A DNA stretch of 34,295 nucleotides, taken from assembly GCA_024686135.1 (NCBI GenBank), contig JAIBDQ010000019.1, positions 1 through 34,295 on the forward strand, in the 5' to 3' direction. Below are positions 15,703 through 23,688 of the stretch, one piece after another. Below the pieces are notes generated by a model. The model did no database searches, was not told the DNA's origin, and worked only from the letters and a program-made list of their open reading frames with translations. The position numbers and the translations under genes were made by a program. Source of the stretch: Halobacteriovorax sp. (lineage in GTDB: Bacteria; Bdellovibrionota; Bacteriovoracia; Bacteriovoracales; Bacteriovoracaceae). Each line of letters begins with the position of its first letter. Positions within the stretch are counted from its first letter, which is position 1.

Positions 15703-16335
15703 ATGAATGAGAAACTTAGTGCACTTGTAAAGCTGGCTAAACCATTTTATGAAAATCAAAGTGCTGATCACGACTATGATCATATTCAAAGGGTGATGAA
15801 TCTTTGCCTCAAGTTAGGTGAAAAAGAGAATGCTAATCTTGAGGTGTTAATGGCGGGAGCTCTTTTGCATGATGTGGTTAATTTCCCGAAAAATCACCCC
15901 AAAAGAACTGAAGCTTCACGCATGGCCGCGGAAAAGGGAATTGAGTTAATGAAGGAAGCCGGCTTTGAGAGAGAAGTATTAGATAAAACTTTTAATGTTA
16001 TTTTGGAGCATAGTTTTTCCCTAGGTAAAAAACCAAGCAGTATTGAATCAGCTATCTTGCAAGATTCTGATCGTATTGATGCCCTAGGGGCCATTGGAGT
16101 TATGAGAATGGTTAGTACAGGGGCAAGGTTTAAGGCCAAGTACTACGAGAGCCTTGATCCATTTGCTAAAGAAAGAGACTATGATGATAAGAAATATACC
16201 CTCGATCATTTTTATACCAAGCTTTTTAAACTTCCCGATCTAATGAACACCGACTCTGGAAAACAAGAAGCTAAAGATAGAGTGGAATTTATGAAGCAGT
16301 TTGTTGGGCAACTTAAGGGTGAAATTTCTTCATAA
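15703..16335 (+). CDS. HD-domain phosphohydrolase, YedJ-like
   Basis: The 210-residue cytoplasmic protein carries the HD metal-binding pattern: DHDYDHIQRV with His 27, ALLHDVVNF with His 56 and Asp 57, a His in ILEHSFSLG, and Asp in LQDSDRIDALGAIG. Length and the DRIDALGAIGVMR segment fit the YedJ group of HD hydrolases, which are metal-dependent phosphohydrolases of poorly known substrate; nucleotides are likely. The frame is open back to 15649, but GGAG five bases before the ATG at 15703 fixes the start and removes an unnatural N terminus. It stands alone between exported-protein genes. Confidence 0.87.
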   Translation: MNEKLSALVKLAKPFYENQSADHDYDHIQRVMNLCLKLGEKENANLEVLMAGALLHDVVNFPKNHPKRTEASRMAAEKGIELMKEAGFEREVLDKTFNVILEHSFSLGKKPSSIESAILQDSDRIDALGAIGVMRMVSTGARFKAKYYESLDPFAKERDYDDKKYTLDHFYTKLFKLPDLMNTDSGKQEAKDRVEFMKQFVGQLKGEISS

Positions 16336-16449
16336 TCTGAAAACTTGCCAAGTATTTAAGGCAGTAAAAATCTTCTCAAAAGCTAATAGTTTTATAAGCT
16401 TATAGTTATTCCTTAGTGTTTTCTTAGGGTTCGGATAAGATTGATCTAA

Positions 16450-17898
16450 ATGCTCAAGTATCTGAAGAGCCTTACCGATGAGAACTACGTGAGAAAACTA
16501 AATCTATTAATTTTAAGCCTTTTTATTAGCGGTCAAGTCCTAGCGATTGATCCTCCTCCTGCGGTTACGACAACTTCTACCTTGAGCTCTCAAGGGGAAA
16601 TTTCAACCATACCAGTGGGATCTAATTTAAGGTTAGTTAATCATAGTAAGAACTATTCGAGCTGGTTTCATGAAGTTAGGTTAGTGGATGAGAATAATAA
16701 ACCAACTTCGGGAGGAACCTTAAAGGTCTCTCAAAGTTTTTTGGCCAGCCAAATGTCGACAACCATCGATAAAAACTTACAATTTATTGATGAACAGACG
16801 GGGGATACGGTTACAGGTTATCCCGGGCAAAAATACATAATTGTCGCTTCAAATAATAATGGTTGGAAAACATATAAAGTTCAATTTGTAGATGAAGAAG
16901 GTGTTGGAGTTGATCATAAAGGGATACCAACTAATACTCCTCATTATTATAAGATTGATCAAAGGATTGCTGATGCTGATAGATTAAGACAGCCGTTAGC
17001 AACTTTTGGTCAAGTTGTTACGGCCACGGAGCAGGCTGGTAATTCACCAAATGAACCTTGTGTAGATGGAAGTACATCTGCTGTTGCGGTGTCTTTAAGA
17101 CCTGAAAAGAGACCGGCCAATTTAAATACTGGTACTATTCCTCCTGCCGACTTGAGTGTTAGCTCATACACATTTTTAAAAAATAATCGTGCATCTCTTA
17201 GGGCCAAAGGCAATAGAAGTTGTATGAATAAAAAAGCTAAGATTGAAAAAGATTATTTGGCTAAACACTCATATGGGAAGCTTTCTATTAATCAAAGAGC
17301 TGATCAAATTAGAAGTGACGCTAGAAATGTCTTAAGAACCATGAAGAATGCATCTGGAAGTAAAAACGCGAAATCAAAAAGCCGTTATACAACTTACGTT
17401 GACGGGCATTATATTGATCCCGTTGTTACGCCGGCAGTTGCTGCTTGCCTTGCTTACCAAGAGACCAAGGGAACTTTAAATCCATATGCAGTAAACTACA
17501 CGCTTTGTAATACTAAAATGACAAGTACGGCCCATGGGCTAGGTCAAATGACTAAAAGGACATTAACGGGTCTTCGCAATATTGAAGGCGGAAAATCATT
17601 TCCGATGAACACTCGCTATTCAAAAAGATATGCTGGTATGTCATCAACAGAGATGCACGCTAAGATGAGCGGTGATGTCGGGATGCAATTCGAAGTTCTC
17701 TATCGATTATTAAGTAGCAATGCTAAGTATATACGTTGGAGAAATAAGGGACTTTCAGATAAAGAGGTGTTGAGAAGAGCAGTGATTATGTATGATAGGG
17801 ACGCACAAAGTAAGTACCTAAGAAATGTGCTCACTAACTGTGTTCCTTGTTTTGATGAAGGAAAGAGCGGGGCAGAATGTTACAAAACTGTAAAATAA
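16450..17898 (+). CDS. Exported protein with C-terminal lytic-transglycosylase-like domain
   Basis: The 482-residue product has a signal peptide (LLILSLFISGQVLA) preceded by an unusually long N-terminal tail if the ATG at 16450 is used; GTG at 16489 would give a more ordinary signal peptide. The middle is unrecognised and may be beta-rich. From about residue 325 the segment CLAYQETKGTLNPYAVN followed by AHGLGQMTKRTL recalls the SLT/goose-lysozyme fold: a catalytic Glu followed by NPYAV and a G-x-GQM motif. It may cut peptidoglycan. Cysteines in the C-terminal part (TNCVPCF, AECY) suggest disulfides. The next gene begins inside its last codons. Confidence 0.72.
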   Translation: MLKYLKSLTDENYVRKLNLLILSLFISGQVLAIDPPPAVTTTSTLSSQGEISTIPVGSNLRLVNHSKNYSSWFHEVRLVDENNKPTSGGTLKVSQSFLASQMSTTIDKNLQFIDEQTGDTVTGYPGQKYIIVASNNNGWKTYKVQFVDEEGVGVDHKGIPTNTPHYYKIDQRIADADRLRQPLATFGQVVTATEQAGNSPNEPCVDGSTSAVAVSLRPEKRPANLNTGTIPPADLSVSSYTFLKNNRASLRAKGNRSCMNKKAKIEKDYLAKHSYGKLSINQRADQIRSDARNVLRTMKNASGSKNAKSKSRYTTYVDGHYIDPVVTPAVAACLAYQETKGTLNPYAVNYTLCNTKMTSTAHGLGQMTKRTLTGLRNIEGGKSFPMNTRYSKRYAGMSSTEMHAKMSGDVGMQFEVLYRLLSSNAKYIRWRNKGLSDKEVLRRAVIMYDRDAQSKYLRNVLTNCVPCFDEGKSGAECYKTVK

Positions 17899-18311
17899 TC
17901 TTTTTCTTTTTCTTTATTACTGGCTCGGCCTTAGCTGTTGAGCAAAAACCAATTCTCGGAAGTGGGGAAGGTTGTTCTTTAAAAGTTGAAGAAATTAAAA
18001 AATTGAAGATCACTAAGCTTAGTTGTCCGGGACTAAAGTATGAGTCCGAGCAAGAAAACTTGGATAACAAGTTCTTAAGATGGGGAACTTTGGATGGCCC
18101 CAGTGACACTTATATCCTGATTTTTTTTACTAATGGTGTTCATGGAGAAAGGGTCCTAATTTTTAGTAGAAGAACTAAAAAACAAGTTAATGATATTAAA
18201 TCCTCTTGGCCTATTGAAATCAAAGGTTCAGGAAAGTCTCAGAGCTTGAGTTATAAAATTGACTCCAATAGCCAAGGTGAATATTCACCAGAAACCTATA
18301 AATTCAAATAA
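17877..18311 (+). CDS. Small exported protein of unknown function
   Basis: The 144-residue product has a Phe-rich signal peptide (IIFFFFFITGSALA) and a mature part of about 124 residues with two cysteines (GCSLK, SCPGL). No family is recognised. The start overlaps the transglycosylase-like gene by 22 bases and uses a GGGGCAGA ribosome site inside it, so the two proteins are probably made together and may act together in the periplasm. Confidence 0.72.
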   Translation: MLQNCKIIFFFFFITGSALAVEQKPILGSGEGCSLKVEEIKKLKITKLSCPGLKYESEQENLDNKFLRWGTLDGPSDTYILIFFTNGVHGERVLIFSRRTKKQVNDIKSSWPIEIKGSGKSQSLSYKIDSNSQGEYSPETYKFK

Positions 18312-18424
18312 TTCGTCATTATTTCTAAGATTTGTATAGGAATATGGTCTTTAAGGCTGCGCCGCGTTTGACGGTGAGAATTCCTCTTTGGTAGTTTTCC
18401 CTCACACCAAGTAGAGAGGGATGT

Positions 18425-18754
18425 ATGAAACACTTTTTGACTTTGATGGCCTTAATCGCCATTTTCTTTAGTTTTAATTCTCAGGCTTATGTATCTGAGG
18501 GAAGAGTTGTAAACCAAGGACCAAGACTTGAATGTATGGTTCAAAATAGTTCACTTTATAATATTACAGTAGTTAACTATAGGTTTGAGATGACCGTTAG
18601 AGATAATTACGGAAGAAATATTCCACTTAAGCAAGACCTTGTTTGTGCAAATAATTGTCTTGTACTTCGTAACTCAACAGAGTTCTTTTACGGCGCGAAT
18701 ATCGCTTATAACGTTCTTGCAGCACGTTGTTTCATAAATTACGTTATTCGTTAG
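18425..18754 (+). CDS. Small exported protein of unknown function
   Basis: The 109-residue product has a signal peptide (MALIAIFFSFNSQA) and a mature part of about 88 residues with four cysteines (LECMV, VCANNC, ARCFI) that could form two disulfides. No family is recognised. A GAGAGGGA ribosome site precedes the ATG. It is followed by a good terminator, so the unit ends here. Confidence 0.75.
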   Translation: MKHFLTLMALIAIFFSFNSQAYVSEGRVVNQGPRLECMVQNSSLYNITVVNYRFEMTVRDNYGRNIPLKQDLVCANNCLVLRNSTEFFYGANIAYNVLAARCFINYVIR

Positions 18755-18789
18755 GCCGTCAGAAAATATCAGAAAAATCTTTATCTAGA

Positions 18790-18819
18790 ATCGGGGAGTT
18801 GATGCTCCTCGATATTTTT
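18790..18819 (+). terminator. Intrinsic terminator
   Basis: ATCGGGGAG and CTCCTCGAT pair fully (one G-U) around TTGATG and are followed by ATTTTT. Confidence 0.87.
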
Positions 18820-18879
18820 CATTTCATCAGCTTCTTGGTTTAATGCCTCCCACACACACTACAGAAAGAGAGAAAATTC

Positions 18880-19536
18880 ATGCAAATGATCATCATCGAG
18901 GGGAATATCGGTGCGGGGAAATCAACACTGACGACCCAGCTATCTGAGGCCTTAGGGGCGAAAGCTTTTTTCGAGCCAGTTCAAACAAATCCTTATTTAG
19001 AAAAATATTACGAAGATCCAAAGAAGTACGCACTTCCCATGCAGTTTTATCTAATGAGTAACCGTTTTGGTTTACATCAAGAAGGGATCGAGCATATTTG
19101 GAAAACCGGCCAGTCTTGTATTTATGATCGCTCAATTTACGGAGATTATATTTTCGCTAAAAGAAACTGGCTTGACGGAAACATGAGCCAACTTGATTTT
19201 GAAAATTATAATAAAATGAGAGAGGTTATGCTTAAGAGTTTAATGGTTCCTCATGTGACTCTTTACTTAGATGCAAAACCTGAGACCTGCCAAAGAAATA
19301 TAAACATGAGAAGCCGTAATTGTGAATCTGGAATCCCTCTTGAGTATTTGCAGGGTCTAGATGATCTCTACCGAGAGCTTGTATTTGAGTTAAAGCAAAA
19401 AGGAAGTCAGGTGGTAGAAATAGACTGGAATGAGTTCAGACCGGTAGAGTATATTCTTGAAAAACTTGAAGAAAAGCTGCCAGGGATCTCTCATTCTCAT
19501 AACCGCGGCTATATCAACGAAATTGCCATTCAGTAA
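18880..19536 (+). CDS. Deoxynucleoside kinase (dGK/dAK/dCK family)
   Basis: The 218-residue cytoplasmic enzyme phosphorylates deoxynucleosides with ATP, a salvage step towards dNTPs. The P-loop is GNIGAGKST (residues 8-16), the conserved Glu is in AFFEPVQTNPYLEKYYED, the DRS motif is YDRSIYGD, and the LID-like Arg segment is MRSRNCE. These match bacterial deoxyadenosine/deoxyguanosine kinases; which base is preferred cannot be read from sequence. Another ATG lies two codons in; a purine-rich AGAGAGAGAAAA stretch serves either. For an organism that eats prey DNA this would re-use deoxynucleosides. Terminators lie on both sides, so it is transcribed alone. Confidence 0.9.
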   Translation: MQMIIIEGNIGAGKSTLTTQLSEALGAKAFFEPVQTNPYLEKYYEDPKKYALPMQFYLMSNRFGLHQEGIEHIWKTGQSCIYDRSIYGDYIFAKRNWLDGNMSQLDFENYNKMREVMLKSLMVPHVTLYLDAKPETCQRNINMRSRNCESGIPLEYLQGLDDLYRELVFELKQKGSQVVEIDWNEFRPVEYILEKLEEKLPGISHSHNRGYINEIAIQ

Positions 19537-19571
19537 TTAATCACTCAAATATTCTAAAGATTGACTCATAA

Positions 19572-19608
19572 CTGCCTAGAATCATTGGATGGTCCTAGGC
19601 AGATTTTT
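19572..19608 (+). terminator. Intrinsic terminator after deoxynucleoside kinase
   Basis: CTGCCTAG and CTAGGCAG pair around a 15-base loop and are followed by ATTTTT. Confidence 0.8.
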
Positions 19609-19667
19609 CCACATTTCTTCAAGCTAAGCCCCTAAAAACCCGAAAAGTTCAATAAGGATTATAGAAG

Positions 19668-20987
19668 ATGAGAAACTGGAGACCCTTTTGGGTGGCCCTT
19701 ACAATTTCATGTTGTGCCTTTGGCGTCTACGCCGAAGTGAGTGCTTTTTTGTCTCATGAGACAAGCCAGGGATTTGAATCAGTAAGTTCGAAGCCGGAGT
19801 TTGATTCTGCCTATGATCAACGACTCTCTATTTTTAAGAAAACTCGAAAAACAAAAGCTGAATTAAGCTCAATCGAACATCAAAGAGATGTGGTCACATC
19901 AGTTAGAGGTAAATTAAAACTTGAGCTAGAGAAATCAGGATTCTTGTTTAAGCACTATAAAAAAGGTGTCATCGATTCAGATATGGGGAAGCTTCCCGAG
20001 TTTAAAAAACTTCTTTTTGAAAAAAGTGAGAAGTCTGACTTGCTTCTCGATTTCTTAAAACTTCAAGGGAATGAAAAATCAAAGAAAGTTCTCTTAGAAG
20101 TTTTAGAAAAGTTTCCGACCAAGCAAAGAGCATTGTTAAACCCAGCATTAAGTAATGATCAGATAAGGAGCTTGTTTAAAAAACACCCCGTCCTTCAGCA
20201 TTATCTTCATGAGTTTCCTGGAATGGCCGATCCTCTTTATTTTTATAACTCCGGTTTAATAACTAAGGAAGATTTTAAGAATCAGCTTCTTACAAATATG
20301 TTTCATAATGGTCCGCATGCGGGTTTTTGGAAGTTTTATTCAGAGGGAACAATTCCTGGTCTGGTTGGAAAAGACCCTAAGGCAAAAAACTTTTTTCTAA
20401 ACACCGCTTATGAAGGGATAAAGACTAAGTCTGGCTTTATTGCACCTAAGTATCCGGGCCCACTTTCTTACGAAGGTTATGTTCATGTGGTCTTTGATCG
20501 ATTAAGCCAAGGGACGAAAGGTGGAGTTGGGAAAATCTTCGAAGAAATTAGAAAGTTCCCAGGGCAATCTGATGTGGAAAAAATGGCAAGTCTTATCTTT
20601 GATAATCCACCTGGTACACAGGAGCAGTTATCAGCTCTTTATGATTTAGCTGAAGAAGATACCAATTTAAATGAAGAGGAAAGAAAAGCGATCAAGAAGC
20701 TAATTCAAGATACACAAAGCAGGATGAACTCTTATATCTCATTTGTTGCACAGCATTTTGAATTGAAAATTGAAAAAAATGTTCCTGTTCTTCTCATTCG
20801 AAACAAAAAAAATGAATTTCTCATTTTTAAAAGTATAGGTCAGAAGCATACGGTCAAAGATCATAATTCTAAGGTACAAACTATATCTGATCCCATTAAA
20901 TTCGGTGATAACCTATCGAAACAGGTTATCGAGCTTCTTTCTAAGGAAGAAGCAAAGAATGGCTACCCCTTTTTAAATTTAGAATAA
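19668..20987 (+). CDS. Exported protein of unknown function
   Basis: I do not recognise this 439-residue protein. Residues 1-22 look like a signal peptide (WVALTISCCAFGVYA). The region about 50-110 is Lys-rich and helical, possibly a short coiled coil; the middle is rich in Pro, Gly and aromatics (EFPGMADPLYFYNSG, GPHAGFWKFYSEG) and suggests a folded domain; the C-terminal part (LKIEKNVPVLLIRNKKNEF) looks beta-rich. The mature part has no cysteine. It stands alone after a terminator. Confidence 0.73.
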   Translation: MRNWRPFWVALTISCCAFGVYAEVSAFLSHETSQGFESVSSKPEFDSAYDQRLSIFKKTRKTKAELSSIEHQRDVVTSVRGKLKLELEKSGFLFKHYKKGVIDSDMGKLPEFKKLLFEKSEKSDLLLDFLKLQGNEKSKKVLLEVLEKFPTKQRALLNPALSNDQIRSLFKKHPVLQHYLHEFPGMADPLYFYNSGLITKEDFKNQLLTNMFHNGPHAGFWKFYSEGTIPGLVGKDPKAKNFFLNTAYEGIKTKSGFIAPKYPGPLSYEGYVHVVFDRLSQGTKGGVGKIFEEIRKFPGQSDVEKMASLIFDNPPGTQEQLSALYDLAEEDTNLNEEERKAIKKLIQDTQSRMNSYISFVAQHFELKIEKNVPVLLIRNKKNEFLIFKSIGQKHTVKDHNSKVQTISDPIKFGDNLSKQVIELLSKEEAKNGYPFLNLE

Positions 20988-21103
20988 TCTTTTCAGACTT
21001 TTCGAGTCGGTTACTCGCTGTAAGTAAAGATTAGAGGCATATAGTTTTCTCTTGTAGATAATGGAGGAAGTTTAAAAAGTGATTAATGATCAAGGAGGAT
21101 CTC

Positions 21104-21952
21104 ATGCTTAAAAAAGCACTCATTTTACTTTCCATCCTTACTGTTCCTGCCGCATTTGCTTGTGACATGCATGGGAACACAGGGTTCATGCCAGAAAACG
21201 ATATGCAGATTGCTGTCGGAGATAAGTCAGCCAATGATATGACTGAAGAAAAGTTCAACGCCATTATTGATAAAGTTGAAGCTATTTATTCAAAAGTTGT
21301 TAAGAAGAAAAAAGCAATTTTAAAGGTAAAGAGAAAATGGTCTAACAATACTGTGAACGCTAGTGCACAGCAGTTTTGGAAATACTGGATCGTTAATATG
21401 TACGGTGGACTTGCAAGACATCCAGATGTTACTGGAGATGGTTTTGCTCTGGTTGTATGTCATGAGCTAGGTCATCACCTTGGAGGAGCTCCTAAGTATT
21501 CAGGATGGGCATCTAATGAGGGTCAAGCAGACTACTTTGGTTCAATGAAGTGTTTTAGAAGAGTTTTTGAAAATGATGACAATATTACAATCGTTTCAAA
21601 GATGGATGTAGATCAAGAAGCTACTGAGAAGTGTTCTACTTCTTATACAAATGCTGGAGAGATCGCCCTATGTGAAAGAGCCGCCATGGCAGGTAAGTCA
21701 CTAGCAAAACTTCTTAATAGGGGTAGAGCTGTTAGTTTTAAAACTCCTGATACTTCAGTAGTTGATCAAACAAATAATAAGCACCCTGCAGGTCAGTGTC
21801 GCCTTGATACATACTTTCAAGGTTCACTATGTGATAAGAGCTGGGACCTAGAAGTAGATCCAAAAGATCCTACTAAAGGTGTTTGTAATAGATCTGAAGG
21901 TCTAAAAACAGGTGTCCGCCCACTTTGTTGGTATAAGCCTGCTGATTCTTAA
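21104..21952 (+). CDS. Exported zinc metallopeptidase-like protein
   Basis: The 282-residue product has a signal peptide ending AAFA before Cys. The zinc motif HELGH lies at residues 120-124 (CHELGHHLGG), and Glu 139 in NEGQADYFG is the likely third ligand, in the style of E-x2-AD-x-F motifs of M48/M78-like families. About ten cysteines in the mature chain suggest several disulfides, fitting an enzyme outside the cytoplasm. The exact peptidase family is not recognised. The start at 21104 is fixed by AAGGAGG five bases upstream; the ATG at 21086 would lengthen the signal sequence needlessly. It probably degrades protein in the periplasm, the medium or the prey. Confidence 0.82.
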   Translation: MLKKALILLSILTVPAAFACDMHGNTGFMPENDMQIAVGDKSANDMTEEKFNAIIDKVEAIYSKVVKKKKAILKVKRKWSNNTVNASAQQFWKYWIVNMYGGLARHPDVTGDGFALVVCHELGHHLGGAPKYSGWASNEGQADYFGSMKCFRRVFENDDNITIVSKMDVDQEATEKCSTSYTNAGEIALCERAAMAGKSLAKLLNRGRAVSFKTPDTSVVDQTNNKHPAGQCRLDTYFQGSLCDKSWDLEVDPKDPTKGVCNRSEGLKTGVRPLCWYKPADS

Positions 21953-21967
21953 TCCAAAATAAATTTC

Positions 21968-22003
21968 GTGGTCAAAGTATCAATGCTTTGACCACTTCTT
22001 TAA
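21968..22003 (+). terminator. Intrinsic terminator after metallopeptidase gene
   Basis: GTGGTCAAAG and CTTTGACCAC form a perfect 10-base stem with an 8-base loop, followed by TTCTTT. The 3' arm also contains the -35 box of the next gene. Confidence 0.72.
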
Positions 22004-22017
22004 TCTTCCATTAAAAT
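21988..22017 (+). promoter_or_regulatory. Candidate promoter inside terminator stem; near-leaderless start
   Basis: TTGACC (21988-21993, 5 of 6), an 18-base spacer and TAAAAT (22012-22017, 5 of 6) put the transcription start near 22024, next to the ATG at 22025. No ribosome site is visible before that ATG. Confidence 0.45.
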
Positions 22018-22024
22018 TATCCCT

Positions 22025-22699
22025 ATGATTCTATTTTTAATTCAATTTATTAGTTTAAGTTTTGGGCAAGTAGACTTAAGTCATACTAAGTATTGCCATA
22101 ATTTAACAAAACTAGTGGAGCAACTTTCTAGGGCCGGTTCAAATAGAGCTCTCTTAGCGAGGGCCTGTGGAAGCGGAGATGGAAAAGCTTTTTATGAATT
22201 AATGGAAAGAAATAACCGACTCCCTTCCATTGCCAAAACTAATTTAGCTAAAAAAGGTTGTGATAGGGGGTACACTCCTGCTTGTGTTTATTTATCAAAA
22301 AATTTGAAATCATCTGTTAATCCACAAAAGACCGTTAAGGATTTGAAAGGGGGCTGTGTTCAGGGGAATGTTCCGGCCTGTGCCTCGCTTGGCATTATTC
22401 AAAATAGAGAGGGAAAGGAAAAAGAAGCTCTTAAGTCATTTAACTTTGCTTGTGAATCCGGAGATGGAGAGTCTTGCTATATGATGGGCAAGATTTATGA
22501 AAAACAGGGGCGAATGAAAAGCGCTATCAAGATGCATAAGTACTCCTGCGATAAAAAAGGTATGGCCCGGTCTTGTTTAGTCGTCGGAAAAGATTTTCAA
22601 AAGAGTAAGGCAAGTGATAAAAAAGCCATTTACTTTTACTTAAACAAGGCTTGTAAAGGGTCCATTGAAGAAGCATGCTTTCTCTTAGAAAAACTTTAA
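22025..22699 (+). CDS. Exported Sel1-repeat protein, Hcp-like (cysteine-rich)
   Basis: The 224-residue product has a short signal peptide (MILFLIQFISLSFGQ) and Sel1/TPR-like helical repeats. Cysteine pairs recur with fixed spacing, C-x7-C or C-x8-C, for example CDRGYTPAC, CVQGNVPAC, CESGDGESC, CDKKGMARSC, CKGSIEEAC. This one-disulfide-per-repeat design is that of the Helicobacter cysteine-rich proteins (Hcp). Such proteins are exported scaffolds for protein contacts; a catalytic role here is not indicated. The last 25 bases overlap the MipA-type gene, so the two are likely made from one transcript. Confidence 0.83.
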   Translation: MILFLIQFISLSFGQVDLSHTKYCHNLTKLVEQLSRAGSNRALLARACGSGDGKAFYELMERNNRLPSIAKTNLAKKGCDRGYTPACVYLSKNLKSSVNPQKTVKDLKGGCVQGNVPACASLGIIQNREGKEKEALKSFNFACESGDGESCYMMGKIYEKQGRMKSAIKMHKYSCDKKGMARSCLVVGKDFQKSKASDKKAIYFYLNKACKGSIEEACFLLEKL

Positions 22700-23532
22700 T
22701 ACTTTTATTTCTATTCAGCTCATTTGAAGCCCACTCTCAAGCTACAGGTTCCATGCTTAGGGACGAACTTCCTCTTTGGGAGGCAGGTCTTGGCGTAGTG
22801 GGAGGATCTATTCCTGATTATCCAGCAGCTGGGCATTCAACTTTTCATACGGTTCCCATCCCAACTTTTGTTTATCGAGGTAAGCGAGTGCGTGCAGATG
22901 AAGATGGCGGTTTAAGAGCCAGATTTTTTAAAACAGAATCTTGGGAGTTTGACTTAAGCCTAGGGGGGAGTTTACCGGCGAACTCAGATGAGAATGCGGA
23001 ACGCAAGGGCATGCCTGATCTTGATACGATGGTAGAAATTGGACCAACTTTTATTTGGAAAATTATAAAGCCCTCAAAAGAAAGTCCTCATAAATTAATT
23101 TTAAGTGTTCCCCTGAGGGTTGCTATTAGTACAGATATTAAGCATTGGAACACGAGAGGCTTAACTTTTAACCCAGTCCTCGTTTATATGCGAGAAAGAG
23201 TTTTTCTTCCAAACATGACTTTTATCGCAAGCATGGACACTCGTTTTGCTAGCGACACTATGATGGATTATTTTTATTCAGTGGCGACCAATTTTGTGAC
23301 GACGGTTAGACCAGCTTATGAAGCAAAGCCTGGTTATATGGGGACTAGTGTGGCCTTAGGGATGAGTTACTTACTAAAAAATAAATACAATTTTTTTGCA
23401 GGGATTTATCAATCAAGTCATCATGGTGCTAGCAATGAAGATAGCCCGCTCTTTGTTAAAAGAAATAATACGGCCCTTGCCGCAGGAATGGTTTGGTGGT
23501 TTCTGGAGAGTGAAAGAAAAGGTGTTCGCTGA
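22675..23532 (+). CDS. MipA/OmpV-family outer-membrane protein
   Basis: The 285-residue product has a signal peptide (LILLFLFSSFEAHS) and the MipA/OmpV opening WEAGLGVVGGSIPDYPAAG followed by PIPTFVYRGKRVRAD. The rest alternates in beta-strand fashion with Gly and aromatic residues, ending in GMVWWFLE plus a short basic tail, consistent with a 12-14-stranded outer-membrane barrel. In E. coli MipA is described as a scaffold for murein synthesis and hydrolysis enzymes; other members are simple surface antigens or porin-like. The gene starts inside the Sel1-repeat gene. Confidence 0.87.
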   Translation: MLSLRKTLILLFLFSSFEAHSQATGSMLRDELPLWEAGLGVVGGSIPDYPAAGHSTFHTVPIPTFVYRGKRVRADEDGGLRARFFKTESWEFDLSLGGSLPANSDENAERKGMPDLDTMVEIGPTFIWKIIKPSKESPHKLILSVPLRVAISTDIKHWNTRGLTFNPVLVYMRERVFLPNMTFIASMDTRFASDTMMDYFYSVATNFVTTVRPAYEAKPGYMGTSVALGMSYLLKNKYNFFAGIYQSSHHGASNEDSPLFVKRNNTALAAGMVWWFLESERKGVR

Positions 23533-23540
23533 GTCAAAAT

Positions 23541-23566
23541 GGCCTGTTGCAATACGTAGGCCTTCT
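23541..23566 (+). terminator. Possible weak terminator after MipA-type gene
   Basis: GGCCT and AGGCC pair around a 12-base loop and are followed by TTCTT. The short stem makes this tentative. Confidence 0.4.
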
Positions 23567-23688
23567 TAAATATCAGATGCTTAGATTATGGCCATGGGCG
23601 TTGCTAACAAAAACTTAATTAAAAAGTATAAGACAGAATGCGACAGGCTTCCTAAAATTTATAAGTAAGTTTAGAAAAGGAGTTCTAA

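Noticed and set aside
23588-23668. 26-residue reading frame before the EEP gene
   Set aside because: No ribosome site and no recognisable feature; the length is within chance for an AT-rich gap.
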